NCBI GenBank assembly: GCA_003235465.1
Contig: QJWD01000287.1
Location: 1 to 7,424 of the forward strand
DNA length: 7,424 bases
From: Nitrospirota bacterium
GTDB taxonomy: Bacteria; Nitrospinota; Nitrospinia; Nitrospinales; VA-1
Direction of reading: 5' to 3'
Under the pieces are notes generated by a model. The model saw nothing but the letters and a program-made list of their open reading frames with translations, was not told the origin of the DNA and did no database searches. Shown here in pieces: positions 1 through 6,579 of the stretch (within the stretch, counting starts at the first letter, position 1; the number at the start of each line of letters is the position of its first letter). Made by a program: the position numbers and the translations under genes.

Positions 1-164
1 TTCACTTTATTTACGGCAGCCTTTTTCTTGCTTGCGGTTTTCTTTTTAGGGGAGGATTTTTTCGGGGTCGATTTTGCCGCCGCCTTCTTCAGGGCGCTTT
101 TTTTCCCAGCGGCCTTCTTCCGGGTGGCTGTCTTCTTTTTCCTGGCTGCTTTCTTTTTGGTCAC
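1..164 (-). CDS. Lys/Ala-rich histone H1-like DNA-binding protein (partial, C-terminus beyond the left edge)
   Basis: Reading the minus strand from a GTG at 164-162 gives 54 codons with no stop before the window edge. The peptide is extremely basic: 22 Lys and 2 Arg in 54 residues, the rest mostly Ala, Ser and Thr. It is built from short units such as KKAAGKK and contains TPKK and SPKK, motifs known from histone H1 tails to bind the DNA minor groove. The start is supported by AGGAG eight bases upstream of the GTG. Bacterial proteins of this type (HC1/HC2-like, AlgP-like) bind nucleic acid non-specifically and compact the nucleoid. That role is inferred here from composition alone. It could also be the basic tail of some other nucleic-acid-binding protein, but the start site argues that the basic region is the N-terminus. 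Low-complexity proteins like this are easily missed by gene finders. Confidence 0.72.
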   Translation of the reverse strand, partial: MTKKKAARKKKTATRKKAAGKKSALKKAAAKSTPKKSSPKKKTASKKKAAVNKV

Positions 165-238
165 CCCAAGGTCTCCTGTTCAGGATTGATGAAACTCGGG
201 TGTTTCAAAAGGACATTGCGGAAAAAACCGCCCTTCAT
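161..238 (-). CDS. Possible 25-codon leader ORF overlapping the histone-like gene
   Basis: An ATG at 238-236 opens 25 codons (MKGGFFRNVLLKHPSF..., ending ETLG) and stops at a TGA (163-161). That stop shares GTGA with the GTG start of the histone-like gene, a 4-base overlap typical of translationally coupled genes. GGAGG directly abuts the ATG, which is too close for a normal ribosome-binding site and is the main argument against this ORF. The frame is open further upstream, so the ATG choice is uncertain. No domain is recognisable. It may be chance, or a short leader that couples translation into the downstream gene. Confidence 0.2.
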   Translation of the reverse strand: MKGGFFRNVLLKHPSFINPEQETLG

Positions 239-488
239 CCTCCAAAAAAGTAAAAAATCGGTCGCGCTTGCCCGTTCACTCGTGATGACGGCTCGAAAGG
301 CGGCGGGATTCGGCCCGGCCGAAAGCCTTGCTGTCCATGCCCTCAAATTGTGCTGGGACGGACATTATTGCATTAAAAACGGGGAATTCTATCACCGGAT
401 ATTGTAAAGTACAACCTATTATTTGAAAATATTCGATTCTCGGATATGAGCTTGGCCGCCGCCGCTTCCCCCGTTCCCCGCCTGAGGT
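165..488. other. Gene-free stretch upstream of the histone-like gene and downstream of the Dabb gene
   Basis: About 320 bases lie between the GTG start at 164 and the stop of the Dabb gene at 489. I see no convincing conserved protein. The right part (about 395-445) is clearly more AT-rich than its surroundings and holds candidate promoter elements on the minus strand. Near the histone-like gene there is a 25-codon minus-strand ORF (238-161) that overlaps the GTG start. No hairpin followed by a T-run was found downstream of the Dabb gene. Confidence 0.5.
386..414 (-). promoter_or_regulatory. Candidate sigma-70 promoter for the histone-like gene
   Basis: On the minus strand TTGTAC (414-409) is followed after 17 bases by TAGAAT (391-386). 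The -10 box matches 5 of 6 consensus bases and the -35 box matches 3 of 6, in an AT-rich context. A transcript from here would have a leader of roughly 215 bases before the GTG at 164. A second possible -10, AATAAT preceded by TG, lies about 20 bases further downstream. This is sequence matching only. Confidence 0.35.
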
Positions 489-776
489 TCAGCATTCAAA
501 ATCCACCGAGATGGATTGCAAGCAAAGCCCGCGCATCGTATCCACCACCGGCAGGTGGTGCTCGTGGCTGGCATAGGTGCTTAGCCCCTCCCTGTCATCG
601 AAATGGGTGATGAGGACGAGGTCGAAGCTGCGCTCCGAAGCCAGGTAATCCTCGCCCACCTCCAGGTGCCGCAGGGTTTCGATGCGGCCCCGCAAGCTTT
701 CGAGCGCTTCCATGGCGCGCTTGCGGTTGGCGGGGGTGTTTTCCGCCAGCTTGAACATCACGATATGCTTGACCAT
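489..776 (-). CDS. Dabb-family (stress-responsive A/B barrel) protein
   Basis: A 95-residue protein starting MVKHIVMFKL, the typical first beta strand of the Dabb (dimeric alpha/beta barrel) domain. A charged helix follows (residues about 15-35, ALESLRGRIETL), then the second strand region with SFDLVLITHFDD, and the characteristic 'YASHEHHLPVVD' segment (about 68-79). The whole protein is one domain of normal family length. AGGAG lies a few bases upstream of the ATG, so the start is well supported. Family members form ferredoxin-like dimers. Some are plant stress proteins or small enzymes, such as olivetolic acid cyclase, but most bacterial ones have no known substrate, so only the fold can be assigned. 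It stands alone, divergent from the DjlA-like gene, with 162 bases between the two starts. Confidence 0.88.
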   Translation of the reverse strand: MVKHIVMFKLAENTPANRKRAMEALESLRGRIETLRHLEVGEDYLASERSFDLVLITHFDDREGLSTYASHEHHLPVVDTMRGLCLQSISVDFEC

Positions 777-815
777 CGCGCACTCCTCATTTGATCCGGG
801 TTAAAAGTAGCGACG

Positions 816-821
816 AGGATA
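816..821 (-). promoter_or_regulatory. Candidate -10 box for the Dabb gene
   Basis: On the minus strand TATCCT (821-816) is preceded by TGC, giving an extended -10 (TGCTATCCT) about 40 bases upstream of the Dabb start. No good -35 is visible; the best hexamer at a suitable distance is TGGAAT. Weak evidence. Confidence 0.25.
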
Positions 822-868
822 GCACGGAGGCGGGCCGAATTCCATCCCGCTGGCGGCCCTGGCAACGG

Positions 869-898
869 TTGATTTTGCCTTGGCCGGCCACGTAAAAT
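869..898 (+). promoter_or_regulatory. Candidate sigma-70 promoter for the djlA-like gene
   Basis: TTGATT (869-874) and TAAAAT (893-898) are separated by 18 bases; the -10 box matches 5 of 6 consensus bases and the -35 box 4 of 6. The predicted transcript starts near 905, about 35 bases before the ATG at 939. The -10 overlaps the ATG at 897, which argues against that earlier in-frame start. The spacer contains a perfect 10-base palindrome, TGGCCGGCCA (881-890). Confidence 0.45.
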
Positions 899-938
899 GG
901 AACCTGTGCGGCCCTTGCCGCCGGAAGGAGGCTTTGGC

Positions 939-1655
939 ATGTCCTGGTGGTTGGGAGCGGGAATGGGGTTTCTGCGCGGCGGGCCGGTGGGCGCGTTAAT
1001 CGGCGGCGCGGTGCAGCACTGGTTCACCAAGAAATTTCTTAATAACGCGCCGCCCGGCCTGCCCGGCGTTCACGATACCGGCCGCTTCGTGACCTGCCTG
1101 GTGGCGGCGCTGACGGAAACCGTGGCCGCGGGCGGCCGCCTGTCCGCGCCGCAGGTGGCCGTCATTCGCCGCTTTCTCAGCCGTAATTTTCACTTTGGCG
1201 AGCCGGAGCTCGAGTTCGCCGACCAGGTGATCGCCCGCAGCGAAAAAATCAGGCCGGCGCTTACTCCGCTTGTGGCGGAATACAAAAAATCCTGCGGCGG
1301 CAAATACGACCTCCTGCCCCTGGCGCTGGCCTACCCGATGTTCCTGAAAGAGGGGGGCGACCCGCCCGAGGCGCCGGCAAGGAAACTCGCCAGCCTTCTC
1401 GGCATCTCCTACGACGCGCACAACCGCCTGCGCGAAAAATACGGCCTCGCGCCCCTGGTGACGCCGTTCACCGTGCTCGGCGTGCCCGGCACCGCCGACG
1501 ACGAAGCCATCCGCCGGGCTTACCGCAAGAAGGCCGGGGAATGGCACCCCGACCGGGTGGCTCACCTGGGGGCGGAGCGGGCCAGCGAGGCGCACCAGAA
1601 ATTTCTGGAAATTCAGGAGGCGTACAAGGAGCTTAAGGAAACGCGGAACCTTTGA
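939..1655 (+). CDS. djlA: DjlA-like membrane-anchored J-domain co-chaperone
   Basis: A 238-residue protein with three parts. Residues 1-30 (MSWWLGAGMGFLRGGPVGAL...) form a glycine-rich hydrophobic anchor like the dimerising transmembrane segment of DjlA. Residues about 48-130 are helical and resemble the TerB-like central domain (FVTCLVAALTETVAAGGRLS...). Residues about 175-236 are a J domain with the diagnostic HPD at 203-205 (WHPDRV) and flanking helices II and III. In the family, the J domain faces the cytoplasm and stimulates the ATPase of DnaK. An in-frame ATG exists at 897, but the ATG at 939 is chosen because AGGAGG lies seven bases upstream and the protein then begins like DjlA. It is the only plus-strand gene here and converges on the CNNM pair with 31 bases between stops. 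No DnaK or GrpE gene is in the window. Confidence 0.87.
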   Translation: MSWWLGAGMGFLRGGPVGALIGGAVQHWFTKKFLNNAPPGLPGVHDTGRFVTCLVAALTETVAAGGRLSAPQVAVIRRFLSRNFHFGEPELEFADQVIARSEKIRPALTPLVAEYKKSCGGKYDLLPLALAYPMFLKEGGDPPEAPARKLASLLGISYDAHNRLREKYGLAPLVTPFTVLGVPGTADDEAIRRAYRKKAGEWHPDRVAHLGAERASEAHQKFLEIQEAYKELKETRNL

Positions 1656-1657
1656 GG

Positions 1658-1672
1658 GCCCGCCTGGCGGGC
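1658..1672. terminator. Small GC hairpin between convergent stops (weak terminator candidate)
   Basis: GCCCGC, a CTG loop and GCGGGC form a 6-bp stem in the 31-base gap between the djlA-like stop (1655) and the stop of the second CNNM gene (1687). The position suits a shared bidirectional terminator, but neither strand has a T-run after the stem, so intrinsic termination is uncertain. Confidence 0.3.
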
Positions 1673-1686
1673 TGAAGCCTTGGGTG

Positions 1687-2961
1687 CTAGTTCTGGACTT
1701 CGCCCTCACCAGGGGGCGCTTCCTCGGGCAACTGGCGGACGATGATGGAATGAATCTTGCGCTTGCTCGCTTCCTTGATCGTCAGCCGGTAACCGTTGAC
1801 CACCACCTGCTCGCCGGGTTGCGGGATTTTTTCGAAACGGTCGATGGCGAGGCCGGCCAGGGTTTCATAGTCTCCGCTCGGCAGCTTGAGATCCAGTTTC
1901 TCGTTGATGGCGCTGATCTCCATGTCCGCCTCGATGAGGTAGCCGCCGTCCGAATAATCCTCGTAGCGTTTCTCCGGCTTGTCGTACTCGTCCTCGATTT
2001 CCCCGACGATCTCCTCCAGCAAATCCTCGATGGTGACGATGCCGGTGCAGCCGCCGTACTCATCGACGACGATGGCCATGTGCAGCCCGCGCTGCTGCAA
2101 CTCCTTCAGCAGGTCGTCGGTTTTCTTGTTGGGCGGCACGTAGTACGCGGGCCGGATGAGGGAGGAGACGGGCGTGTCGCTCACCGGCTGGTTGAGCAGG
2201 TCGAAGGTGTTGACGATGCCGATGAGGTTGTACGGGTTTTCATGATAAACAGGCAGCCTCGAGAAACCCGACTCGTTGGCCACATTGTGCAGCTCGCGAA
2301 GGGTCAGGGTATCGGGGATGGCGGTCATCTGCACCAGCGGCACCATGCACTGCTCCACCGGAATCTCGCCGAAATTGAAGATCTTGTGAATCAGGTGGCG
2401 CTCGGTGGCGCCGAGGTCGATGGCCTGCGCCTCGAGGTTCAGGATATTGCGGATCTGGTCCCGGCTGAGCGTGTTCAGCCTCTCCTCCGCCATGTTGGTG
2501 ACGCTGGCGGTGAAATACCTCGACAGGCGGGTGAACAGCATGATCACCGGGTTAGCGAGCTTGCTGAAGACGTTCAGCGGGTGAACCAGGTACGGCATGA
2601 TGGCGTTCGGGTGGTGGTGGATCACCATTTTGGGGACGATCTCGCCGCCGAACAGGATGAGCGGGGTGATGATGATGCCGGCCAGCCACTCGCCGGTGTC
2701 GCCGAACTGGGAAACCATGTAGGCGGTGAAGATGGCGGTGGTGAACACCATGGCCAGGTTGGTGCCGAGGGAGGTGGCGGCAAACAGGTGCTCGGGAGAG
2801 TCGAGCAGCTTGAGCACTGCCCGGGCCGCGCGGTCTCCGCTTTCCGCCCGCTGCTGCATGCGCAGCCGGTTGATGGAGATCATGCCGATCTCCGAACCGG
2901 AGAAAAAGGCCTCCATCAGAATGCCGAGAACCATCAGGACCAATGTGGTGGAAAGAACCAT
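1687..2961 (-). CDS. CNNM/CorC-type membrane protein with CBS pair (second of tandem pair)
   Basis: A 424-residue protein of the CNNM (DUF21)-CBS-CBS-CorC_HlyC family. Residues 1-150 are the membrane domain, with the marks [10 protein letters not shown] (17-26), GTNLAM (66-71) and FGGEIVPK (104-111). The CBS pair spans about 200-325 and ends in [20 protein letters not shown] (298-317). The C-terminal CorC_HlyC domain covers about 335-410. Where most relatives, including its neighbour, read MTPR at the start of CBS1, this one reads MVPL (206-209). Related proteins (CNNM, MpfA, CorC) export or regulate Mg2+ and bind Mg-ATP in the CBS module; substrate and direction are not proven here. The ATG shares one base with the upstream gene's TGA (TGATG) and has no clear Shine-Dalgarno, so translation probably depends on coupling. 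Confidence 0.9.
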   Translation of the reverse strand: MVLSTTLVLMVLGILMEAFFSGSEIGMISINRLRMQQRAESGDRAARAVLKLLDSPEHLFAATSLGTNLAMVFTTAIFTAYMVSQFGDTGEWLAGIIITPLILFGGEIVPKMVIHHHPNAIMPYLVHPLNVFSKLANPVIMLFTRLSRYFTASVTNMAEERLNTLSRDQIRNILNLEAQAIDLGATERHLIHKIFNFGEIPVEQCMVPLVQMTAIPDTLTLRELHNVANESGFSRLPVYHENPYNLIGIVNTFDLLNQPVSDTPVSSLIRPAYYVPPNKKTDDLLKELQQRGLHMAIVVDEYGGCTGIVTIEDLLEEIVGEIEDEYDKPEKRYEDYSDGGYLIEADMEISAINEKLDLKLPSGDYETLAGLAIDRFEKIPQPGEQVVVNGYRLTIKEASKRKIHSIIVRQLPEEAPPGEGEVQN

Positions 2962-4265
2962 CAGGAGGCCGTGCTCTTGCTCGACCCTTCCGCCGGCAGC
3001 GGCACGGTGCCGTTGACCAGCGTGAGGTGCAGGTTGAGGATGCGCGGCCCACGCATCTTTTCCACGCGGAACTTGAATTTATCGTAGGTCACCGCCTCGC
3101 CCGAGCGCGGCACGCGGCCGAGCAGGGCGAACACGAGGCCGCCCAGCGTGTCGTGTTCGTCCTCGGGCAGCGCGGCCTGGAAATGCTCGTTGAATTCGTG
3201 CAGGGCGAGCCCGGCGGAGACCTTGAAGTTCTTGTCGTCGAGTTTAACCAGCGGGCTTTCGTCCAGCCGCATCTCGCTGTCGATTTCTCCTACCAGTTCC
3301 TCGAGCACGTCTTCGAGCGTCACCAGGCCGCACACGCTGCCGTACTCGTCGAGTGCGATGGCCATGTGCTGCTTTTTGCGCCGGAACTCCTGCAACAGCA
3401 CCTTGATCTTCTTGGATTTGGGAACGGTGAAAACCGGGTGCATGATGCTTTTAAGGTGCACGTTTTCCCGCGGCAGAAGCTTGACCCGGTTGAGGTCCTT
3501 GGTGAGGAGAACGCCGATGATGTTTTCCTCGTCGGCATCGTACACCGGCACGCGCGAATAAAAATTCTCCACGATGCGCGGCAGGATGTCGTCCAAGCTG
3601 TCCTGAACCCTGACGGTGAACATGTCGATTCTCGGGGTCATGATGTCCGCCACCGTCGTCTCGCCGAATTCGAAGACGTTGTGGATCATCTTGCGCTCTT
3701 CCGAATCGATGACGCCCTCGCCCTCGCCGAGCTGCACCATGACGCGGAACTCCTCGTCAGTGATGGAGGCTTCCTTTTGCTGGCTGATGCCGATGCCGAG
3801 AAGGGCGATGAAGCGTTCGGCGAGATGGGTGAGCAGAAGCTGCGGCGGCTGCACGATATTTGAAAACAGCTTGAGGGGGAGGCTCGCGGTCATGGCATAG
3901 GTTTCCGCGAACCTGAGGGACAGGCTCTTGGGGATGATTTCGCCGAACAGGAGAAGAAAGAACGTGGCCACGCCGATGGCGATGCCGATGCCCGTGTTGC
4001 CGAAAATCTTGATGGCGAGCGAGGTGGCGACAACCGACGTGGCGATGTTCACGAGCTCATTGCCGATGTAGATGGTGATGAGCAGCTCGCGCGGTTTTTC
4101 GAGCAGGGCGCTGACCCGGCGGCCGGAGCGGCCGTGCCGTTCCGTCATGTCGGAAAGCTGCAGCGGGCTCAGGGAGAAAAACGCGGCCTCGCAGGCGGAG
4201 AAAAAACCCGAAAAGAGCAGGAGAGTGGCGAACAGGATTGTTCTGGACAGCAATGAATCGTCCAA
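2961..4265 (-). CDS. CNNM/CorC-type membrane protein with CBS pair (first of tandem pair)
   Basis: A 434-residue paralogue of the next gene, with the same domain order. The membrane domain (about 5-165) carries FFSACEAAFFSLS (21-33), GNELVNIATS (68-77) and FGEIIPKS (107-114). CBS1 begins with MTPRIDM (209-215). CBS2 ends in ALDEYGSVCGLVTLEDVLEE (304-323). The CorC_HlyC domain occupies about 340-418. Expected role: inner-membrane divalent-cation (Mg2+/Co2+) transport or its regulation. The start is a TTG at 4265-4263; hydrophobic sequence begins almost at once and no ATG is in a suitable place. GGAGG lies upstream, but 13 bases away, which is longer than usual. The Shine-Dalgarno could sit in the loop of a small stem (GCTTA...TAAGC). 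It follows thiL by 79 bases. Confidence 0.9.
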   Translation of the reverse strand: MDDSLLSRTILFATLLLFSGFFSACEAAFFSLSPLQLSDMTERHGRSGRRVSALLEKPRELLITIYIGNELVNIATSVVATSLAIKIFGNTGIGIAIGVATFFLLLFGEIIPKSLSLRFAETYAMTASLPLKLFSNIVQPPQLLLTHLAERFIALLGIGISQQKEASITDEEFRVMVQLGEGEGVIDSEERKMIHNVFEFGETTVADIMTPRIDMFTVRVQDSLDDILPRIVENFYSRVPVYDADEENIIGVLLTKDLNRVKLLPRENVHLKSIMHPVFTVPKSKKIKVLLQEFRRKKQHMAIALDEYGSVCGLVTLEDVLEELVGEIDSEMRLDESPLVKLDDKNFKVSAGLALHEFNEHFQAALPEDEHDTLGGLVFALLGRVPRSGEAVTYDKFKFRVEKMRGPRILNLHLTLVNGTVPLPAEGSSKSTAS

Positions 4266-4305
4266 AGTGCTTAAGCAACCTCCAGATAAGCTGACGCCGG
4301 CGATA

Positions 4306-4335
4306 CCGCCCTCGGGGTTTTAACCCTGGGGGCGG
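4306..4335 (-). other. Stem-loop in the thiL-CNNM gap (possible terminator or mRNA element)
   Basis: Read on the minus strand, CCGCCC pairs with GGGCGG at the base and GGGTT with AACCC at the top around an AA loop, with an internal C-A, C-G, A-C segment between. It begins nine bases after the thiL stop and ends about 40 bases before the CNNM start. There is no T-run, so it is a poor intrinsic terminator on this strand; it may stabilise or attenuate the message. The plus strand could form a longer stem through G-U pairs. Confidence 0.4.
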
Positions 4336-4344
4336 GGCGCAGTT

Positions 4345-5400
4345 TCATGTTCCGGACCGGGTGGCGGGACCCCTTCGGGCCTTGAAATGATCAAAACCCG
4401 GGGTTCCGGAAATCGGCTCGACGCGGCCATCGGCCTTAACGAGGAAGAGCCGTCCAGGCTCTTCGGTGATCTCTCCGATCGGTATCGCAAGCGCACCCGC
4501 TTTATGAAACTGTCTGGTTATTTTATTAACATCCTGTGGCGGCAATGTAAATAATAATTCGTAATCTTCTCCCCCCGACACACTGAAAGATAAAGGGTTC
4601 AGGTGATTCGCCCGGCATAGGGCAAGAAGCGCCGGCGAATGCGGCAGCGCCTCCTCGAACAGCCTTGCGCCTAGGTTCCCGGGCGCAAGGAGGTGCGAGA
4701 GATCCTGTGCCAGGCCGTCGCTGATGTCGATCATCGCGTGCACGCGGGCGGCCGAACGGGCGATGAGCCCCGCTTCCCTGACGCGCGCCGTGGGAACGCG
4801 GTGGCGGCGGTAAAGAAAGTTCTTGTGGCGGGCCGGCCCCAGCCAGTTTTTTTTATCCTGGCCGAGGAGGGCGAGGCCGAGGGCCGAATCGCCGAGGCTG
4901 CCGGTGACCAGGAGGGCATCGCCCGGCCGCGCCCCGGAACGGGTGAAGCAGCGGTTTTTCCGCACCTCGCCGATCACCGTCACGTTGATGAACAGGTGCT
5001 TCGGCGACAGCACCGTGTCGCCGCCGGCGAGTTCGATGCCGTAGGCGGCCGACGCCCTCTCGAAGCCCTTGATCAGGCGGTCGAGGAAGCGAAGCGGCAG
5101 CGAACGCGGCAGGGCGAGGGAAACCAGGGCCACCAGGGGTTCTCCGCCCATGGCGGCGATGTCGCTGACGTTGACGGCAATCGCCTTCTCGCCTAAAAGA
5201 TCGGGCTCGGTGGTGTCGAGGCGGAAATGCACCGTCTCCACCAGCGCATCGGTGGAGGCGACCTGGTGCCAGCCCAGCCGGGTGGTGTAGACTGTGGCGT
5301 CGTCGCCGATGCCGAGGCGCACCCGGCCCGTGCGATGCTTGAGCCGGCGCTTGAACCGTTCGATCAGCCCGAACTCTCCCAGGGATTCAAAATCCGCCAT
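4345..5400 (-). CDS. thiL: Thiamine-monophosphate kinase
   Basis: ThiL phosphorylates thiamine monophosphate with ATP to give thiamine diphosphate, the last step of cofactor synthesis, in the cytoplasm. The 351-residue protein shows the family motifs in order: GIGDDATV (30-37), STDALVETVHF (49-59), NVSDIAAMGGEP (77-88), GGDT (126-129), TGSLGDSALGL (166-176), MIDISDGLAQD (223-233) and SGGEDYELLF (275-284). The acidic residues of GDD, STD, SD and ISD are the known Mg2+/nucleotide ligands. Length is slightly above the usual 320-330 residues. The ATG at 5400 is preferred because MADFESLGEFGLIERF aligns with the usual N-terminus (GEF-LI); in-frame ATG (5415) and GTG (5436) starts only add non-conserved residues. 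The ribosome-binding site is weak (GGCGG five bases upstream). No TPP riboswitch is recognisable, and no other thiamine gene is nearby. Confidence 0.93.
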   Translation of the reverse strand: MADFESLGEFGLIERFKRRLKHRTGRVRLGIGDDATVYTTRLGWHQVASTDALVETVHFRLDTTEPDLLGEKAIAVNVSDIAAMGGEPLVALVSLALPRSLPLRFLDRLIKGFERASAAYGIELAGGDTVLSPKHLFINVTVIGEVRKNRCFTRSGARPGDALLVTGSLGDSALGLALLGQDKKNWLGPARHKNFLYRRHRVPTARVREAGLIARSAARVHAMIDISDGLAQDLSHLLAPGNLGARLFEEALPHSPALLALCRANHLNPLSFSVSGGEDYELLFTLPPQDVNKITRQFHKAGALAIPIGEITEEPGRLFLVKADGRVEPISGTPGFDHFKARRGPATRSGT

Positions 5401-5456
5401 AGTTTCCGCCTGCATGAGGTTGACGCCGCCGGCCACGGGCGGGCGGCTAAGCGTTC

Positions 5457-5462
5457 ATTCTA
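5457..5462 (-). promoter_or_regulatory. Possible -10 box upstream of thiL
   Basis: TAGAAT on the minus strand (5462-5457) matches 5 of 6 bases of the -10 consensus and lies about 57 bases before the thiL start, in the gap after the rlmM-like gene. The -35 region is poor (TGAAAA at best), so thiL may instead be read from the upstream promoter. Confidence 0.22.
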
Positions 5463-5481
5463 GCCCAGACCGCTGTTATTT

Positions 5482-6429
5482 TCACGCCCCGGCGCGGGAG
5501 GATTCGGTTCGCGGGGCGAGGCGCGCCCAGGTCAGCTCGTGCCGGTTGTGGAACAGGTGAAACACCTGGCTGCCCGGAATCCGGGCGAATTTCCTGGCCA
5601 CCCGGTAGTCGTCGCCCTCCTGAAACTTGAGGGTGCAGATGAAGTTGTCGCACAACCCCGACTCCAGCCACTCTCCCACCCAGTCGTACAGTTTTTCTGG
5701 ATAGCAGATCACGTCCGACAGGAACCAGTGCACCCGCGCTTCGCGGCGGGCAAGGGCGGAAGGCTTCAGGGAAAACGCGTCTCCCCGTTCGAACGCCACG
5801 CCGGGCATGACCGCCACCCGTTCGGCGAGCGGCGCGCGGTCGACGGAAAGCACGCGCGCGCCAAGCGAGGCCGCAGCCCACGCCCAGCCGCCCGGGCTGC
5901 CGCCGGCATCGAGGCAGAACTCGCCCGCCTGCGGCCGGGCCTCGAGCCTCGTCCACGCTTCCCACAGCTTGAGGTAGGCGCGGCTCGGCGGGTTCACCTT
6001 GTCCTCCTGGAAATTAAGGGCGCCGTTCGGGAACGGGCTTTGGCACTTCGCCGAGGCGAGCAGCGTGTCCTTGTCGAGAAGCGTCCAGCTGCCGAGCGGC
6101 CCGGCGGGGAGCGGGGCTGGAAACGCCATCGGCCGCACCGAAATGTGGGGCAGCGCCTCCTGGATCAACGCGCCGCGCCGGTGCAGGCAGAAGGTGTAGG
6201 GCCACCAGTTCCGCTGCCGGGCTTTCAGTTGCCCGGCCGCGTCCTTGATCGAGCGGATGGCGAGCTTCTCCGGCGCCAGCCACACGTTCTCGGCCCAGAA
6301 GCTCGTTTGCGCGCCGTCGGGGCTTAGCACCAGACGATCGTTCACGGTGAGCTCCCCTTCGAGTTCAGCGAGCATGGGTTTTAGAAACCCCTCGGGGGCC
6401 AGGTAAGCTGTGGCGATGTCATCGGGCAT
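5482..6429 (-). CDS. rlmM: RlmM-like 23S rRNA 2'-O-methyltransferase (FtsJ/RrmJ fold)
   Basis: A 315-residue protein whose C-terminal half is an FtsJ-type SAM-dependent methyltransferase: LDAGGSPGGW (173-182) is the SAM-binding motif I, followed by VLSVDRAPL (193-201). The K-D-K-E catalytic set of 2'-O-methyltransferases is visible as K154 (PSRAYLKLWEAW), D239 (WFLSDV), K268 (CTLKF) and E298 (HNRHELTW). These blocks follow E. coli RlmM closely as I recall it; that enzyme methylates C2498 of 23S rRNA. Residues 1-115 replace the N-terminal THUMP-type RNA-binding region, and the protein is about 50 residues shorter than E. coli RlmM, so the target nucleotide is inferred. The ATG at 6429 has no clear Shine-Dalgarno. 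thiL follows after 81 bases. Confidence 0.82.
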   Translation of the reverse strand: MPDDIATAYLAPEGFLKPMLAELEGELTVNDRLVLSPDGAQTSFWAENVWLAPEKLAIRSIKDAAGQLKARQRNWWPYTFCLHRRGALIQEALPHISVRPMAFPAPLPAGPLGSWTLLDKDTLLASAKCQSPFPNGALNFQEDKVNPPSRAYLKLWEAWTRLEARPQAGEFCLDAGGSPGGWAWAAASLGARVLSVDRAPLAERVAVMPGVAFERGDAFSLKPSALARREARVHWFLSDVICYPEKLYDWVGEWLESGLCDNFICTLKFQEGDDYRVARKFARIPGSQVFHLFHNRHELTWARLAPRTESSRAGA

Positions 6430-6500
6430 AAATCACGTCGACGAGTGCGGGCGGAAAAACGGCGGCCGCGCCAGCGGGCGCGCGCCGGAACCCAAGGGCC

Positions 6501-6506
6501 ATTATA
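6501..6506 (-). promoter_or_regulatory. Perfect TATAAT -10 box for the rlmM-like gene
   Basis: ATTATA on the plus strand gives a 6/6 TATAAT on the minus strand, 72 bases upstream of the rlmM-like ATG, in an otherwise GC-rich gap. No recognisable -35 hexamer lies 16-18 bases upstream (C-rich sequence there). It is the best candidate promoter for rlmM-thiL and perhaps the CNNM pair. Confidence 0.45.
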
Positions 6507-6555
6507 GACCATGCCAGCGGAGAAGGGGGAAGGAGGTGTGTTGCGAGCCGGGAGT

Positions 6556-6569
6556 CCCGCGCGAGCGGG
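6556..6569 (-). terminator. Weak hairpin downstream of the pilin gene
   Basis: On the minus strand CCCGC, loop TCGC and GCGGG lie about ten bases after the pilin stop. The 5-bp stem is GC-only and no T-run follows, so this is a weak candidate for the pilin transcript end. It lies just before the promoter of the rlmM-like gene. Confidence 0.25.
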
Positions 6570-6579
6570 CCTCGGGCGG

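Noticed and set aside
1..164. Low-complexity repeat rather than a gene at the left edge
   Set aside because: The frame is continuous, codon use varies (AAA/AAG, GCC/GCG/GCA/GCT), and a Shine-Dalgarno is correctly placed, which favours coding sequence.
186..407. 73-codon plus-strand frame in the left gene-free stretch
   Set aside because: Weak ribosome-binding site and no recognisable domain; it overlaps AT-rich promoter-like sequence. Its basic start probably reflects base composition.
897..938. Earlier ATG start for the djlA-like gene, adding 14 residues
   Set aside because: The ATG overlaps the candidate -10 box, has no Shine-Dalgarno, and the added residues are unlike DjlA N-termini.
1684..3087. 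467-codon open frame on the plus strand opposite the second CNNM gene
   Set aside because: It is the antisense shadow of a clearly conserved CNNM gene in GC-rich DNA; the peptide is compositionally odd (many Asp, His, Val, Gln) with no domain.
2943..3863. 306-codon plus-strand frame opposite the first CNNM gene
   Set aside because: Same reason: antisense shadow with no recognisable motif.
5401..5481. Possible TPP riboswitch upstream of thiL
   Set aside because: The gap is only about 80 bases and no TPP aptamer core (such as CUGAGA) is visible on the minus strand.
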